64,000 bases of DNA from Plotosus lineatus (GCA_024760905.1 CM045733.1:33822501-33886500), one strand, 5' to 3'. Counted from the first letter of the stretch, positions 46,441-63,812 are shown. The notes: generated by a model not told the origin, from the letters alone. Translations and numbers: made by a program.

Positions 46441-46765
46441 CCTATTTGCTTACATTATCCATGCTGTGTAGAGACTCCCAGTGCAGCTAACTGGGTTATA
46501 AAAGGCGGGCCATGTCTCTCACTGTCTATGGTGAGAGGTTCATGTAAAAGAACCATTGCTGACTTTCATCAAGAGTAGCTGTAATGCCGTCAGTGTGTTT
46601 CTGTCCCTTGCTAAAAAGGGTTGTGTCAGGAAGGGCATCCGACGTAAAAACCTCTGCCAAATCAAACATGCGAATCATTGATATGACTTCCATGAAGATG
46701 GAGGTAGATGATTCACTATGGCGACCCCAGAAGGGAACAGCCGAAAGGAAAAGAAGATCCATGCT
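46441..46765 (+). mobile_element. SINE-1 copy lacking its tRNA head
   Basis: CAGCTAACTGGGTTATAAAA, GGTTGTGTCAGGAAGGGCAT, CCGACGTAAAAACCTCTGCC, then GATGATTCACTATGGCGACC and GGGAACAGCCGAAAGGAAAA. The middle block matches the 5' UTR of the RTE LINE at ~49855, and the end block matches its 3' tail. Confidence 0.85.
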
Positions 46766-46824
46766 GTGTACAGGAGGTACACTGAACTCTACAAGTTCCT
46801 ATCAAGGTTTCATTTTATTAACAC

Positions 46825-46864
46825 AGAGAGAGAGAGCGAGAGCGAGAGAGAGAGAGAGAGAGAG
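46825..46864. repeat. (GA)n microsatellite
   Basis: About 20 GA units with two C interruptions. Confidence 0.95.
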
Positions 46865-47948
46865 TTATTGAACCAGTCCTCAAGCTGCTCCACCTAATCC
46901 CTGTATGCTCACTCGTCAGTGTCATTGACGAGGCCTATCTCTGCAATGTCATCTGCAAATTCAACAAGGTGATTTCACTTGTGCTATGCAACAGAAATTT
47001 GAGTCAGCATTTAGACCACAGCCTGAGGAGGTGCTGGAAGTGCTGGAGGAGGTGTTGCTCATCTTGAGCAGAAATTTCAAAGTCTTTCGAATCCAGGGAC
47101 AGAGAAGTAGTTAGACCAAGCAGACCTTCTTGTCACACGCCATCTGTTTGTCTTTGGTGTGATGAGTGTGCATGCATATTCGCCCTCGCCCTGATAGCAC
47201 TGCCTTGATGATCACTGCATTGCCTGAACACCCTGCCCAAATGACAGCATCCTAAGCCTTGAAGAAAGTCCCACATCACACGTTTTATCACATATATTCA
47301 TCTCAGCATCCTTAAAATATTCAGTTGACTTAGGTAAAAGCTTATAACTGAAAAAAGGCAGCAGTGCAACAATAAATAATCTGCACCCCCCCCTCACTCC
47401 TCTACACCGCTGTGTGATTGGCTGGTTTGAATGAAACCAAAATGTCCAAGTATAAACGTTTCCAGAATCTTTCCTCATGCTACAAGTATGCACTTACCGC
47501 ATGCTGCCACCCACCATCTTTGTCTACTTGCTGCATGATAGCTCCATGGATTTCAAACAGTGAATAATAGGTGTTATGTTTGAAATAGAGTTAAAGGTTT
47601 AAAGTTAAACCCTGCTCAGAGCTTCTCGGCTTTGTTTAGTGCTGTTTTATCAGCAAACCGTGAATCTGATGTATCGTAAATTCATTGTCTCTGGATTCAG
47701 ATGGTGACTGATGGGTCAATAAAATCTAATCATGTTCTGATGAAGTCAATCAGCACGTCCGTAAAAACATACAGATGTCTCATTCGTGCTGATTCATAAC
47801 CAGGACAAGATCTTGACCTTGGTCATGACTGGATCATTCTGTTTTCACCTTTGTTTGCACGTTGGCAGAAGAAACTGTTAAACGACTTTAGTGTCATCTC
47901 AAACAGCTGGAGCAGGACAGTACACCGTGCACAGCTGGTTTATACATG
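46865..47948. other. No feature recognised
   Basis: Frames up to ~90 codons without recognisable domains. Confidence 0.5.
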
Positions 47949-48441
47949 CACTATATGGACACATATGAGCCACTATGGCTTGGGTGTAAAAAGCCCATGG
48001 ACTTAACCTTATATGGACAACTGCGTTTGGACACTTGGTCATTACATTCATATGAGTTTCTTGATTGTTAGACTTCAGGTTCTGTTCTTCTTTGCTGGCT
48101 TGAGACTTTGGGTGTGGCTCATGGGATTTGTGATCATTCATCCACGAGAGCTTTATTAAGGTCAGATGAGGACACCTGGAGCAGTTGGCATTGTAATTCA
48201 TCCCAAACATATTCAGAAAGGTTGAGGTCGTAGCTCTGTGCAAATGACTGACATTGATTCACGCTAACTTTAGCAAGTCATGTCTTCATGGAGCTGATTG
48301 TGTGTGCAGGGGATCTTGTCCTACTAGACCAGGTTTGAGCCAACAGTAAACGAGGCAGTCTGCACAACTGTGTGCTTTCAACTTTGGGAAGAAGCTACAT
48401 ATGGGTCTGATGGTCAATAAACTTTTGTCCACATGGCGTAT
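47949..48441 (-). mobile_element. Tc1-like relic, antisense
   Basis: Starts CACTATATGGACACATATGA and ends CTTTTGTCCACATGGCGTAT. Internal blocks AATTCATCCCAAACATATTC and GTCTTCATGGAGCTGATTGT are the reverse of a Tc1 transposase. Same family as 35486, opposite direction. Confidence 0.7.
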
Positions 48442-49729
48442 CTTTAAACAGAATAAATCAATAATCTGTAGTATTTGTCCTGAATGCAGCAAATCATTCC
48501 TGAGTCTTCTTCCTATTCCGAAAAATTAAAGTTGAAAGAATAAGTACACAGGTTCAAGTAGATCAACAAAACACCACTCCACGAAACAATAAACACACAC
48601 CCTGACGTGATTATTTGTTTCCATAAAATAAAAAAAAGGGGGCTTAACCTCCATCTAGAAACACAAATCGCTGACTGTGTGTGAGAGAACCTTACTAATG
48701 ATTCTGGAAGCAGAGAGGGAGTCAATCAGGGTCCCCAGCAGCTGAAGTAATGCAAAGAAAACCACACGGGCCTCTTCAATATGGCCATCACCTAGCAACC
48801 ATAGTGCACCCTCATCCACCCCCACCTAACCCCACTTAACAAAAGCGATCCGGGCACCGCTTACACAACACACTTTCCCTTTGCATGTCCTCAGTGTTGA
48901 TGTCATGGGCTTTTTGTTCTTACCACCACCCGGCCAATGGAAACTGGGGGCTTTTGTATTTGGATGCCAGAGCCTGCTGCTGAGTGTCTAGGAAAGAGGG
49001 GATGACAGAAAAACAGAGAGATGGAATTCACTTTATAAGGCAGAAGAAAGTGTATAATTGCATTCCCTCTCTAAATAAAACCTGCATTCCTCTAAAGATT
49101 AAAGCACAACCACATCAGAAACAGTATAATCATTAAGAGGGGAAAAGTGTAGGGTGTAGGGTGGTGCAGGGAACACAACGTTCAAGCTTTAAACAACTTG
49201 ATGATGGTGACGATACAAATCCTGATCATGGCGTAGCATCATACATCTCTAGAAGAAAAAACAAACAAATAAATAAAAATTACCACTTTTAATGGTGGTC
49301 AAAAAGCTGAATATGAAACATTCTCAACTGATTTCTTCTGGTCTTCATTGTGCAGCATGTGTGAACATTTTAAACAGCAACAGTAATGACAACAGAAGAA
49401 ATGGTTGGTCTGAGTCAATCCATGGGAATTATTTTTACATTCAAAACCATTACACCCTCTAGTGGACTAAAATAGAATTGCACAGGAATGAGCGACAGTA
49501 ATTAAATCAAATCTTATTTTAAGGTCTGAATTAGTGCACACAGCTTAAAAAAATATTTTCAGCTTGATGTTGGTTTCCTTATTAATTATTTACAGCAATG
49601 ACCCACATTTACTTTTTGACCATGACAACATTCAACATGTCTAAAAAAAAAAATCAGGAATCTTATACAGTATATTCATTTGTTCAATGTTAGTCATCAC
49701 TGCAAACATGTTCTACAGCATTTCTATGG

Positions 49730-49734
<5 letters not shown>
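48442..49734. other. No feature recognised
   Basis: Mixed AT-rich and moderately GC-rich sequence; no coding signal. Confidence 0.5.

Positions 49735-49784
<50 letters not shown>
49735..49784. repeat. (TA)n microsatellite
   Basis: About 24 TA units immediately before the RTE LINE. Confidence 0.97.
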
Positions 49785-49786
<2 letters not shown>

Positions 49787-52527
49787 GCAGCCGTGAGGGA
49801 GGGGCACAAGCCAGTGTCTCTCCCTCACGCCGGTTCCAAGCCCGGATAAATGCAGAGGGTTGTGTCAGGAAGGGAATCCGGCGTAAAACAAAAAACAAAT
49901 GCCAAATAAAACATGCGAGTCACAACAAAGAACTTCATACCGGATCGGTCGAGGCCTGGGTTAACAACGACCGCCATCAGTGCTGTTAACTAACAGGGCG
50001 CTGGTGGAAATTGGACTACTGTTGGTCGAAGACGTCGAGGCGGGAGGTGTGTCCGTAGGCAGAGAGAGAAGAGGAAAGGCATGAGTCTAGGACTGAAAGT
50101 AGGGACTTTGAATGTTGGACCTATGACCGGAAAAGGTAGAGAGCTGGCTGACATGATGCAGAGGAGGAAGGTGGACATACTGTGTGTTCAGGAGACCAGG
50201 TGGAAAGGTAGCAAGGCTAGAAGCTTATGAGCAGGGTTTAAGCTGTTTTATCATGGTGTTGATGGAAAGAGAAATGGAGTAGGAGTCATCTTGAAGGAGG
50301 GGTTGGTCAGGAATGTTCTAGAAGTGAAAAGAGTGTCAGACAGAGTGATGAGTCTCAAGTTTGAAATTGAAGGCGTGATGTTCAATGTTGTTAGTGCTTA
50401 TGCCCCACAGGCAGGATGTGAGCTAGAAGAGAAGGAGAGATTCGGGAGGGAGTTAGATGAAGTGATGCAGAGTACCTCCAGAGATGAAAGAGTGGCCATT
50501 GGGGCAGACTTCAATGGAGATGTTGGGGAAGGAAACCGAGGGGACGAGGAAGTGATGGGCAGGTTTGGTATCCAGGACAGAAACGCAGAAGGACAGATGT
50601 TGGTAGATTTTGCAAAAAGGATTGAAATGGCTGTGGTAAATACTTTCTTCCAGAAGAGACAGGAGCATAGGGTGACTTATAAAAGCAGAGGTAGGAACAC
50701 ACAGGTAGACTACATCTTGTGCACGCGATGTAATTTGAAGGAAGTCAGTGACTGCAAACAGCATAGGATGGTGGCGTGCAGGATGACGCTGATGGTGAGG
50801 AAGGTGAAGAAGGCAAACGCAGAGCAGAAGACAAAGTGGTGGAAGCTGAAAAAGGAAGAGTGTCGGGTTGTCTTCAAGGAGGAGTTGAAATTGGCTTTGG
50901 GTGGTCAGGAAGTGCTGCCAGATGACTGGACAACTACAGCTAATGTGATCAGGGAGACAGGTAGGAGAATACTTGGTGTGTCATCTGGAAGGAGAGGAGA
51001 TAAGGAGACTTGGTGGTGGAATGAGGAAGTGCAGGAGTGTGCACAAAGGAAGAGGTTCGCTAAGAAGAAGTGGGACATTGAGAGGACCGAAGAGAGTAAA
51101 CAGGAATACAGGGAGAAACAGCGTAATGCGAAGGTAGCGGTGTCAAAGGGCGTATGATGACTTGTATGCTCGGTTGGAAAGTAAAGAGGGAGAAAATGAT
51201 TTATACAGGTTGGCACAGCAGAGAAATAGAGATGGGAAGGATGTGCAGCAAGTTAGAGTGATTAAGGACAGAGAGGGAAATGTATTGACTGATAACAGAA
51301 GTGTGCTGGAAAGATGGAGAGAGTACTTTGAAGAGCTGATGAATGAGGAAAATGAGAGAGAAAAAAGAGTAGAAGAGGTGACTGTTGAGGACCAGGAAGT
51401 ATCAAAGATTAGTAAGGGTGAAGTGAGGAGGGCATTGAAGAGGATGAAGAGTGGAAAGGCAGTTGGTCCTGATGACATACCGGTGGAGGTATGGAAGGGT
51501 CTAGGAGAGGTAGCAGTAGATTTCCTAACAAGAACATTCAACAAGCTCTTAGAGAGTGAGAGGATGCCAGAGCAATGGAGGAGAAGTGTGCTGGTGCCCA
51601 TTTTTAAGAACAAGGGAGATGTGCAGAGTTGTGGCAACTACAGAGGGATAAAGTTAATGAGCCATATGATGAAGTTATGGGAAAGAATAGTGGAAGCTAG
51701 ACTAAGGCCAGTGGTCAGCATTTGTGAACAACAGTTTGGTTTCATGCCAAAGAAAGAGCACCACAGATGCAGTGTTTGCCTTGAGGATGTTAATAGAGAA
51801 GTACAGAGAAGGTCAGAAGGAGCTGCATTGTGCCTTTGTGGATCTGGAGAAAGCATATGACAGGGTGCCGAGAGAGGAATTGTGGTATTGCATGAGAAAG
51901 TCTGGAGTGGCAGAGAAGTATGTTAGAGTGGTGCAAGACATGTATGAGAGATGTAAGACAGTGGTGAGGTGTGCTGTCGGTGTGACAGAACAGTTCAAGG
52001 TGGAGGTGGGACTGCATCAAGGGTCAGCTCTGAGCCCCTTCTTGTTTGCTATGGTGATGGACAGGCTGACAGACGAGGTTAGACAAGAATCTCCATGGAC
52101 TATGATGTTTGCAGATGACATTGTGATCTGCAGTGAGAGCAGAGAACAAGTTCAGGAAAACCTAGAGAGGTGGAGGTATGCCCTGGAAAGGAGGGGAATG
52201 AAGGTTAGCCTCAGTAAGACAGAATACATGTGTATGAATGCCAAGGACCCAACAGGAACGGTGAGGTTACAGGGAGCAGAGATAAGGAAGGTGGAGGATT
52301 TTAAGTACTTAGGCTCAACAATCCAGAGCAATGGAGAGTGAGGAAAAGAGGTGAAGAAGCGTGTGCAGGCTGGTTGGATTGATTGGAGAGAAGTGTCCGG
52401 TGTGATGTGTGATAGGAGGGTATCGGCAAGAATGAAAGGAAACGTGTACAAGACGGTGTTGAGGCCAGCGATGTTGTATGGTTTAGAAACAGTGGCCCTG
52501 GGGAAAAGACAGGAAGCAGAGCTGGAA
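49785..52527 (+). mobile_element. RTE-type LINE, near full length but 3'-truncated and broken
   Basis: A 5' UTR (49785-50080) is followed by ATG 50081. Endonuclease: KVGTLNVGPMTGKGRELADM, DILCVQETRWKG, then VVSAYAPQAG and NTQVDYILCTR. RT: PVEVWKGLGE, LVPIFKNKGDVQSCGNYRGI, AFVDLEKAYDRVPRE, LHQGSALSPFLFAMV, and catalytic MFADDIVICSES. Breaks: TGA at 50228, frameshift near 51150, frameshift near 51750, TGA at 52339. The sequence departs from the other copies after KRQEAELE (~52527), so the last ~130 codons and the 3' tail are absent. Loss of the 3' end is unusual for a LINE. RTE assignment rests on these motifs and memory of the clade. Confidence 0.93.
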
Positions 52528-52559
52528 GGTACATGTATGTGAATCGTTGGAGGCGAGAA

Positions 52560-53190
52560 TTTAGGAATTTCTGATTATGTAGTAAGTTTGGATGGTATTT
52601 CAGTTTCATCAAGTCTAGCAAAAAGGGACCTTGGTATGATTGACTACAATTTTTCAACTGAAGCTCACATAGATAATATTACATTGATAGCCTTCTTTGT
52701 TCTCAGGGATATTATTAAAATTTAAAAAAATGGATGTCACTGCATAATGTGGAAAAATGTGTTCATGCTTTTGTTATCTCAAGATTAGATTACTGTAATC
52801 CATAACTGTCTGGATGTTCTGATAGGTCCATCAACAGGTCACACTTAATCCAGAATGCTGCAGTTCGAGTCCTCACTGGAACCAGAAGGTATGAGTGCAT
52901 CACCCTGTCGTATCTACACTGCTCTGACTCCCAATTAAATTTTGCATTGATTATAAAATACTACTTTTGCCCTATGAAGCGCCCAATTGTCTTACATCAC
53001 ATTGTCTTGGCAAACTTTTTGTAGTTTATGACTACCACAGCCACTTAGATCAAAAGGTACAGGCTACTTAATACCTCGAATAATTACTACTGCAGGGTGC
53101 AGAACTTTCACTTCCAAAGCCCTGCAGTTATGGAATATGAACAGGCCTGGAGATGCTCAGTCATAGAGAGTTCTATTAAACTGTGACTGT
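52560..53190 (+). mobile_element. Degraded CR1/L2/Rex1-like LINE C-terminus
   Basis: Pieces across shifting frames: SLAKRDLGMIDYNFSTEAHI, ITLIAFFVLRDI, a LDYCN-like stretch, LNPE/QNAA, KFCIDYKILLLPYEAPN. This is the region after the polymerase motif in Rex1/L2-type LINEs. Many stops. It abuts the RTE LINE break. Confidence 0.7.
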
Positions 53191-53609
53191 TTGGTCACTT
53201 TCACTCTCACATGCCCACCCAGGTCCACTGACAGTGGAGTGGTTGATGGTCTCGTGTTACAGAGTGCTTTCATTTCGGTCTTCCTTCTGGTTCTCATGCT
53301 TTAGTTCTGCTGCCATAGTCAGCTATGTCCAAATCCCTGCTTGCACTCAGCACTGATTACACTGCTCAAAGTATACCTCTCTCTCTCTCTCTCTTACGCA
53401 CACACACACACACTGTGTATACTATTTCTGTTATACCAGTGAGCCTGATCCTGTTTTGTGATCCTCTTGATGTATGACTGTTGATTGGAGTTCTCATCTT
53501 AGAAACCCCTCACTGATGCTCTTTTGACTTTTCACTGCTCGTGATATAAACTCTTACTGAAATGATCCAGGACTACACTTACCATTACCAATGTTTTTAA
53601 TTAAAAGCC
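53191..53609. other. Possible LINE 3' region; CT/CA microsatellite
   Basis: The CT then CA run is at 53378-53414. The rest may be the 3' UTR of the preceding LINE. Confidence 0.4.
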
Positions 53610-53895
53610 TCAGGAATCTTTTGCAGGTGTTTAGAGTTAATTGGGTGATTCAGATGATTAGGTTAATAGCTCGTTTAGACTACCTTTTCATGATATGCTA
53701 ATTTTTTGAGATAGGAATTTTGGGTTTTCATGAGCTGTATGCCAAAATCATCAGTATTAAAACAATAAAAGACCTGAAATATTTCAGTTGGTGTGTAATG
53801 AATCTAAAATATATGAAAGTTTAATTTTTATCAGTACATTACAGAAAATAATGAACTTTATCACAATATGCTAATTTTTTGAGAAGGACCTGTAT
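53610..53895 (+). repeat. Conserved dispersed teleost repeat
   Basis: From AAGCCTCAGGAATCTTTTGC to GAGAAGGACCTGTA. I recognise it as a very common, unusually well-conserved fish interspersed repeat, class uncertain. ATATGCTAATTTTTTGAGA occurs twice, near 53695 and 53867. Confidence 0.65.
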
Positions 53896-54457
53896 GTTCA
53901 CACCAACAGTTTCGAGAGTTACCTGCAGATGGTGTGATGAAATTTTATGGATTATGGAGAGTTATTTCCACATCAAATGGAAATAAAATTCTGCTTTTCA
54001 ACAGAATTTGCTCGAACAGCCAGTTCTGGACAAAATGGTAGTTGTCTGAAGTCTAGGCCACTGGTACATGATTTTCTTTACACTCGAATGATTTATTTCA
54101 ATAGAGATGTTTTAAAAACCATTACAAGACATACAGCCCCCCCCCCCCAAAAAAAAAGATCTTCTGAACTCATTGGATCAAAGCAAGATTAAAACACGCA
54201 AGCAAACGAAACACCGGAACGAAGACATCAGATTTATATTAGACAGGTTCACGTACGGGAACCAGTGGAGCCTAATGTGGAAGACCTGACTCCAATGTTA
54301 AGGACTTTTAAGGGTGTTACAGTACTTACTTTTGTAAGATGGCTGATATATTTAAAAAAAAAAATAAAAAAATAAGATTTCTTAGGAAATGGCACATTTT
54401 TGTCATTTATTGGAATGCAGCCCATTTCTGTTGTTGCTAAAGCAAATGTGAATGGAC

Positions 54458-54458
<1 letters not shown>
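53896..54458. other. No gene; C and A runs
   Basis: A C10/A9 run near 54139-54158 and an A-rich patch near 54355. No domain-bearing frame. Confidence 0.5.

Positions 54459-54498
<40 letters not shown>
54459..54498. repeat. Poly(A) run
   Basis: 40 consecutive A. The polylysine frame across it is an artefact. It could mark the tail of a retroposed sequence. Confidence 0.95.
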
Positions 54499-54500
<2 letters not shown>

Positions 54501-54877
54501 GGAGTATGTACTTAAACCACCATCACACAAGGACACAGACAAAACTATTCATGTACCTCGCATGACTTCTTACTGTGCTGGACTCCTGATACTCTGGAGC
54601 TTTCTATTTCTTCAGGAATGCATTTTAAAGTCAGTCTGTGTTCAGGAAGGCAGCTCTGCCACAGTTTATCGGGTTATTCAGCTTGCACTGCATGCCACCC
54701 ATCTTCAAAGTGGTAATTTACAGGTCAGAATGATGTCACTATTTCCAAGAGTGGTTCGAATTAAATACTACAAAGCTAGAAACAAACAAGAACCCAAACA
54801 TGGACATACCAACAGACCACGTAGTCAGCTACCTGAGTTATGTTTAACTTTTCAAAACAGTGGTGAGTCAGATCTAG
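54499..54877. other. Unassigned open stretch
   Basis: A + strand frame runs to 54882 with protein-like content (ILKSVCVQEGSSATVYRVIQ), but I recognise no family. Read as chance or retroposed sequence. Confidence 0.25.
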
Positions 54878-54889
54878 ATTAAGTATCTG

Positions 54890-55249
54890 TCTGTCTGTCT
54901 TCCTTTCGGCTTTTTCCCTTTTCTCAGGAGTCGCCACAGCTAATCATCTGATTCGCACGTTTGATTTGGCAGAGGTTTCTACGTCGGATGCCCTTCCTGT
55001 CACAACCCTTTTTTTAGCAAGGAACAGAAACACGCTGACGACTTTGCAGCTACTCTTTACGAAAGTCAGCAATGGTTCTTTTACATGCCTCTCACCATAG
55101 ACAGTGAGAGACATGGCCAGCCTTTGATAACCCAGTTAGCCGCACTGGGGGGACAGTGACAACCTTGTGGAGAGTGGGACTCGAACCCCCAACCTTTGGA
55201 TCAGTGATCCAGCGTCCTATACCACTAGACCACCACTGCCCCTTTAAGT
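54890..55249 (-). mobile_element. SINE-1, full-length, with 12-bp target duplication
   Basis: On the - strand: head GGGGCAGTGGTGGTCTAGTG (box A), GGGGGTTCGAGTCCCACTC (box B), then GCGGCTAACTGGGTTATCAA, the RTE 5'-UTR-like block GTTGTGACAGGAAGGGCATC, and the RTE tail GAAAAAGCCGAAAGGAA plus (ACAG)n. Flanked by ATTAAGTATCTG at 54878-54889 and 55250-55261. Confidence 0.93.
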
Positions 55250-56820
55250 ATTAAGTATCTGCATTTTGATAATGTAGATTTAACATCGGAGAAGGACCTA
55301 GCAGTCAATAAGTTGAGATTTAAAGTTGAGGGTGAGTTTCCTTGGCCGTTCTTGGCCTGAGACGATTTTGATAAAAAAAAAATAAAAAAAAAAATTTGAT
55401 TTTGGCAAAGCAGGGAAGCAAAAATTCCTAGAAATCCTGAGCTAAAACGACTACACTTGAGAGCAAAATATAACACTGTATAATACCAAGGGAAAATTAC
55501 ATATGGTCTAAAATAGCCTATGAGGGTTTTACCCCAGAACAGATGCACAACTACTGCACCTTTTCCTAAATCTGTAACACACAGACACACAACACTTCGA
55601 TACTGGAAAAACTTCGCCTTAAAACTTCACTCATTTTTATTAAAAAAAAAAAAAAGTAAAGAAATCAACATTTCATTTGTTACAACAGCTTATAGTAGTT
55701 ACTGAATGGGCTGTACATGTCCATTTTATACAATGTTTACATGTTAAGCGATCAATGTACAAAATAGTCGAGTTAGTGGAATAATGAAATACATGACATA
55801 TTACTAACCAAATGTTGGTCACCTTGGAATATATCCTTGCAAAGCACCACGGTATCAAAAACAAAGCAAAAACAGACAAAAAGCAATGATGGTAAGAAAA
55901 TAGTCTCACATCAACAGGCCCCACTGTCCTTCGCGCTCCATCTTAACGCTCTGACCTGATCCTTAATGCAGGACCCAAAGTGCTTAATGTTTTGCTCTCC
56001 ATTTCAGTACGAGCCAGCTCGATCTTCGATCATCATTTTGATACTTTCATTAAAACATTCGCTCGTTTTGAAGTCGGAAAGCTAACATCTCGCGGACCTG
56101 TTCCTGGACATCTCACAAGCTCTGTTGCCTGGAAAAAAGCTTTCACTTTGAAAACTATAAATTAAGGTGAAACAGTAACGCCTGCACTGATAAAGAGTTT
56201 CATACCTTTGGTAGCCCATGAATGTTTCATCTATGTTTTTTTTTTTTAAACGATACCTTGCTACAATGACACCAAAGAAAATGTCGATTTATTGAGAACT
56301 TTGTCACAACTTTGTCGTACCGGAAACTAGGCCGATGTACCCTAAAGTGCAGAAGGAGTCTATTGAGGAGAATATTGCCCAACGACAATGCTGGTTAAAC
56401 TGGGTGGCAATCAAACGACGGAAACGCTTAAAAGGGAAATTACCCAGGAGCCCTTGGAGTAGGGAGAGACCGTACGGGCATAAAGGGGCAAATTTGTCAA
56501 GAATGTAAACGGATATGTATCTGATTGTACCGCATGATAACGCTTCATATTCCTCACAGTGAAAGGATACAGTGGATTTTGGGCACAGGGGAAAAGAAGG
56601 CAGCAGTGTGACAGAAACTGTGCAGTTACACTTAAAGGCCAGATGAATCCGAAATGAGATTAGCTGCTATAACAAGGCAGTGAGCATGTTACTACACGGT
56701 GGTCACCTACATGCTGCATGTTATATTAAATAGAACTGAGTGGACACAACATGCTGATTGTCTACAGAATATTGTAGATGTGTAACGCTTCTCTGTGCAG
56801 CTTTTCTGAAATGTCATTCC

Positions 56821-56919
56821 ACTTTTTTTTTGAGGTGGTTAAACCCCCCCCCAAAAAAAAAAAAAAAAAAAACACAAAACACTTTTTTTTTTTGAGGTGG
56901 TTAACCCCCCCCCCCCCCC

Positions 56920-56948
<29 letters not shown>
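56821..56948. repeat. Tandem T9-GAGGTGGTTAA-Cn-An unit, two copies
   Basis: CACTTTTTTTTTGAGGTGGTTAA followed by C and A runs occurs at 56820 and 56880. The second copy has longer C and A runs. Confidence 0.9.
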
Positions 56949-56950
<2 letters not shown>

Positions 56951-57535
56951 AGGGTTATCAAAGTCTCAAAAGCAAGAAGAGTACAATATTTGTGCTGGTG
57001 CAGTGTCCCTTATTTTGACAATAACAGTAACAAATGCAGTAACCACACTCACATGACGACACATGAATAAAAGGTGATGTAAAGCAACACAGGCGAACAC
57101 AAGAACGCTAAAAGTCCCAATTCAGCCCTGAACTGATGATTGATCCAAAGGCAGGTTTTTAAATATTAAGAGCATCTGAGCTGATCCATCAACACCTCTT
57201 CTGTTTTTGAAAAGCAGTAAAAGAAGAAAATGTACACCTGAACACTCTAGGACTAAAATAAAAATCCTGGACTTTCTCACACTGATGGGACACACACTTG
57301 ACCAATGTTCTTCGGGTTTTGATGTTCGCTGTACTTTCACTGTCGCAAATGGGTTTTTTCTTTATTTTTTTATAAAAATAGATTAACACCACATATATTT
57401 AAAGCATACTGGTAAAGCACTGCAAGGATATCATGAGATTTACAGGTTTTCTTCCTTTTATAGCTTATAAATATGGTATCTATACAATATGTGGTACAAA
57501 AATATCAACATTTTATGGGCGCTGGTAGTCTTAAA

Positions 57536-57540
<5 letters not shown>

Positions 57541-57587
<47 letters not shown>
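57541..57587. repeat. (GA)n microsatellite
   Basis: About 23 GA units. Confidence 0.97.
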
Positions 57588-57588
<1 letters not shown>

Positions 57589-58602
57589 ATGAGATGAAAA
57601 AAAAAGACTTAAAGTTTTTTCCTTAAAAAAAAACCTGCTCAGGCACAACAAACTTGTCCCTGATTGCTGTGTACTGGATGTTAGTGATGAAGATTATCAT
57701 GGAGGATTCCCATAAGGAATAAAAACAGTGCTGATGGCTGGTGAGGACACGGCTGCAAGAAAAGACCGAGTGTGATACATGTGCTCTGAGGTTGTGACCT
57801 TCTGTGAGGGAATCTCTAGTCACAGTCAGGAGGAAAAAATATGAACAAGTAAAAATTTGAGGCAAGTGTGAAGATTTTGGTTATTTGTCAAGACTGTGGT
57901 GGTGTGCGATTTTTCAGTCCTGCAGCTCACTTCTAGCACCACAAGGAAGTTGTTGCTTCATCTTGAGGACTAAAAATCAGCAGTGCCACACTTCTGTCTG
58001 CCCGTTCGTTGTCTTATTGCTACACATCTGTCCGCATTCCAGTTGGTACAAAACTACAATGATATGGAAAAGGTCACCAGAAGCAACACATTCTTCTTTT
58101 AGGTGGTACGACAGAGAGCCCTGGCTGATCAGAAGATCTAGTGGTTGAGATACAGACAAAATGGCTGAGCGGTGTAATGCCAGTCAGAGCCACAGGGAGG
58201 CTCTATTCTTCTTCTCCTTCCACTCTCTGCCTTTTTTGGCATCAGAATAACTTGACAACCTGCAGTCCTCTCTCACGTTTCCCCACGAGTGCTTCAGTCT
58301 CATAACAGCTGGTTTGATTATGCACTCTCGGATTAAGGCAACATGATGTCTGTGAATTTATAAAACTTTCTTCTTTAAAAAAAAATTTACAATTTTTTTG
58401 CAATACAAAGCTCTATGGCATAACCAATAAACGCTGTATAGAAAATATATAAATATGCTTTTCTTTCCTTTGTTGTTGTTTTTTTTTTTTTTTACAGAGT
58501 ATCTGCCACCTCTGAACACCAAAGTGACTTTTCCCACTCCTAAAAACAGTTTTTTTTTGCTCTATACAGAACAACATACGCATAAGTCACTCTTCTTTAT
58601 GT

Positions 58603-58604
<2 letters not shown>

Positions 58605-58641
<37 letters not shown>
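58605..58641. repeat. Poly(A) run
   Basis: About 36 A, a poly(U) in the LRP6 sense strand, about 100 bases after the stop codon. Confidence 0.95.
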
Positions 58642-58648
<7 letters not shown>

Positions 58649-58737
58649 CAAACGCTATTTACACCGACACAGATGGCGGGGTGTCACAGGAGTTGGAGTG
58701 GATGTGAGGGCAGGGCTATGTATGTGATTGGTGGGGC

Positions 58738-63812
<5,075 letters not shown>

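Larger units (their letters stand above)
55262..58737 (-). other. LRP6: Probable LRP6 3' UTR and flank
   Basis: Mostly free of recognised transposons. Candidate poly(A) signals (TTTATT on the + strand) lie near 57361 and 55636. LRP6 mRNAs in mammals have multi-kilobase 3' UTRs. Homopolymers are frequent (56821-56950, 58605-58641). The UTR end cannot be fixed from sequence alone. Confidence 0.4.

Noticed and set aside
50291..52341. Three large open frames as a host gene
   Set aside because: Endonuclease and reverse-transcriptase motifs, near-identical copies at 6637 and 40291, and internal stops show a LINE.
54400..54882. 160-codon frame as a real protein
   Set aside because: A 40-base A run supplies its polylysine, and the rest has no recognisable domain. 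No splice or poly(A) context was found.
55165..55245. tRNA gene
   Set aside because: Box A and B are present, but the sequence continues into a SINE body with a LINE-type tail and target duplication. The same reasoning rejects the tRNA-like heads at 36671 and 43622.
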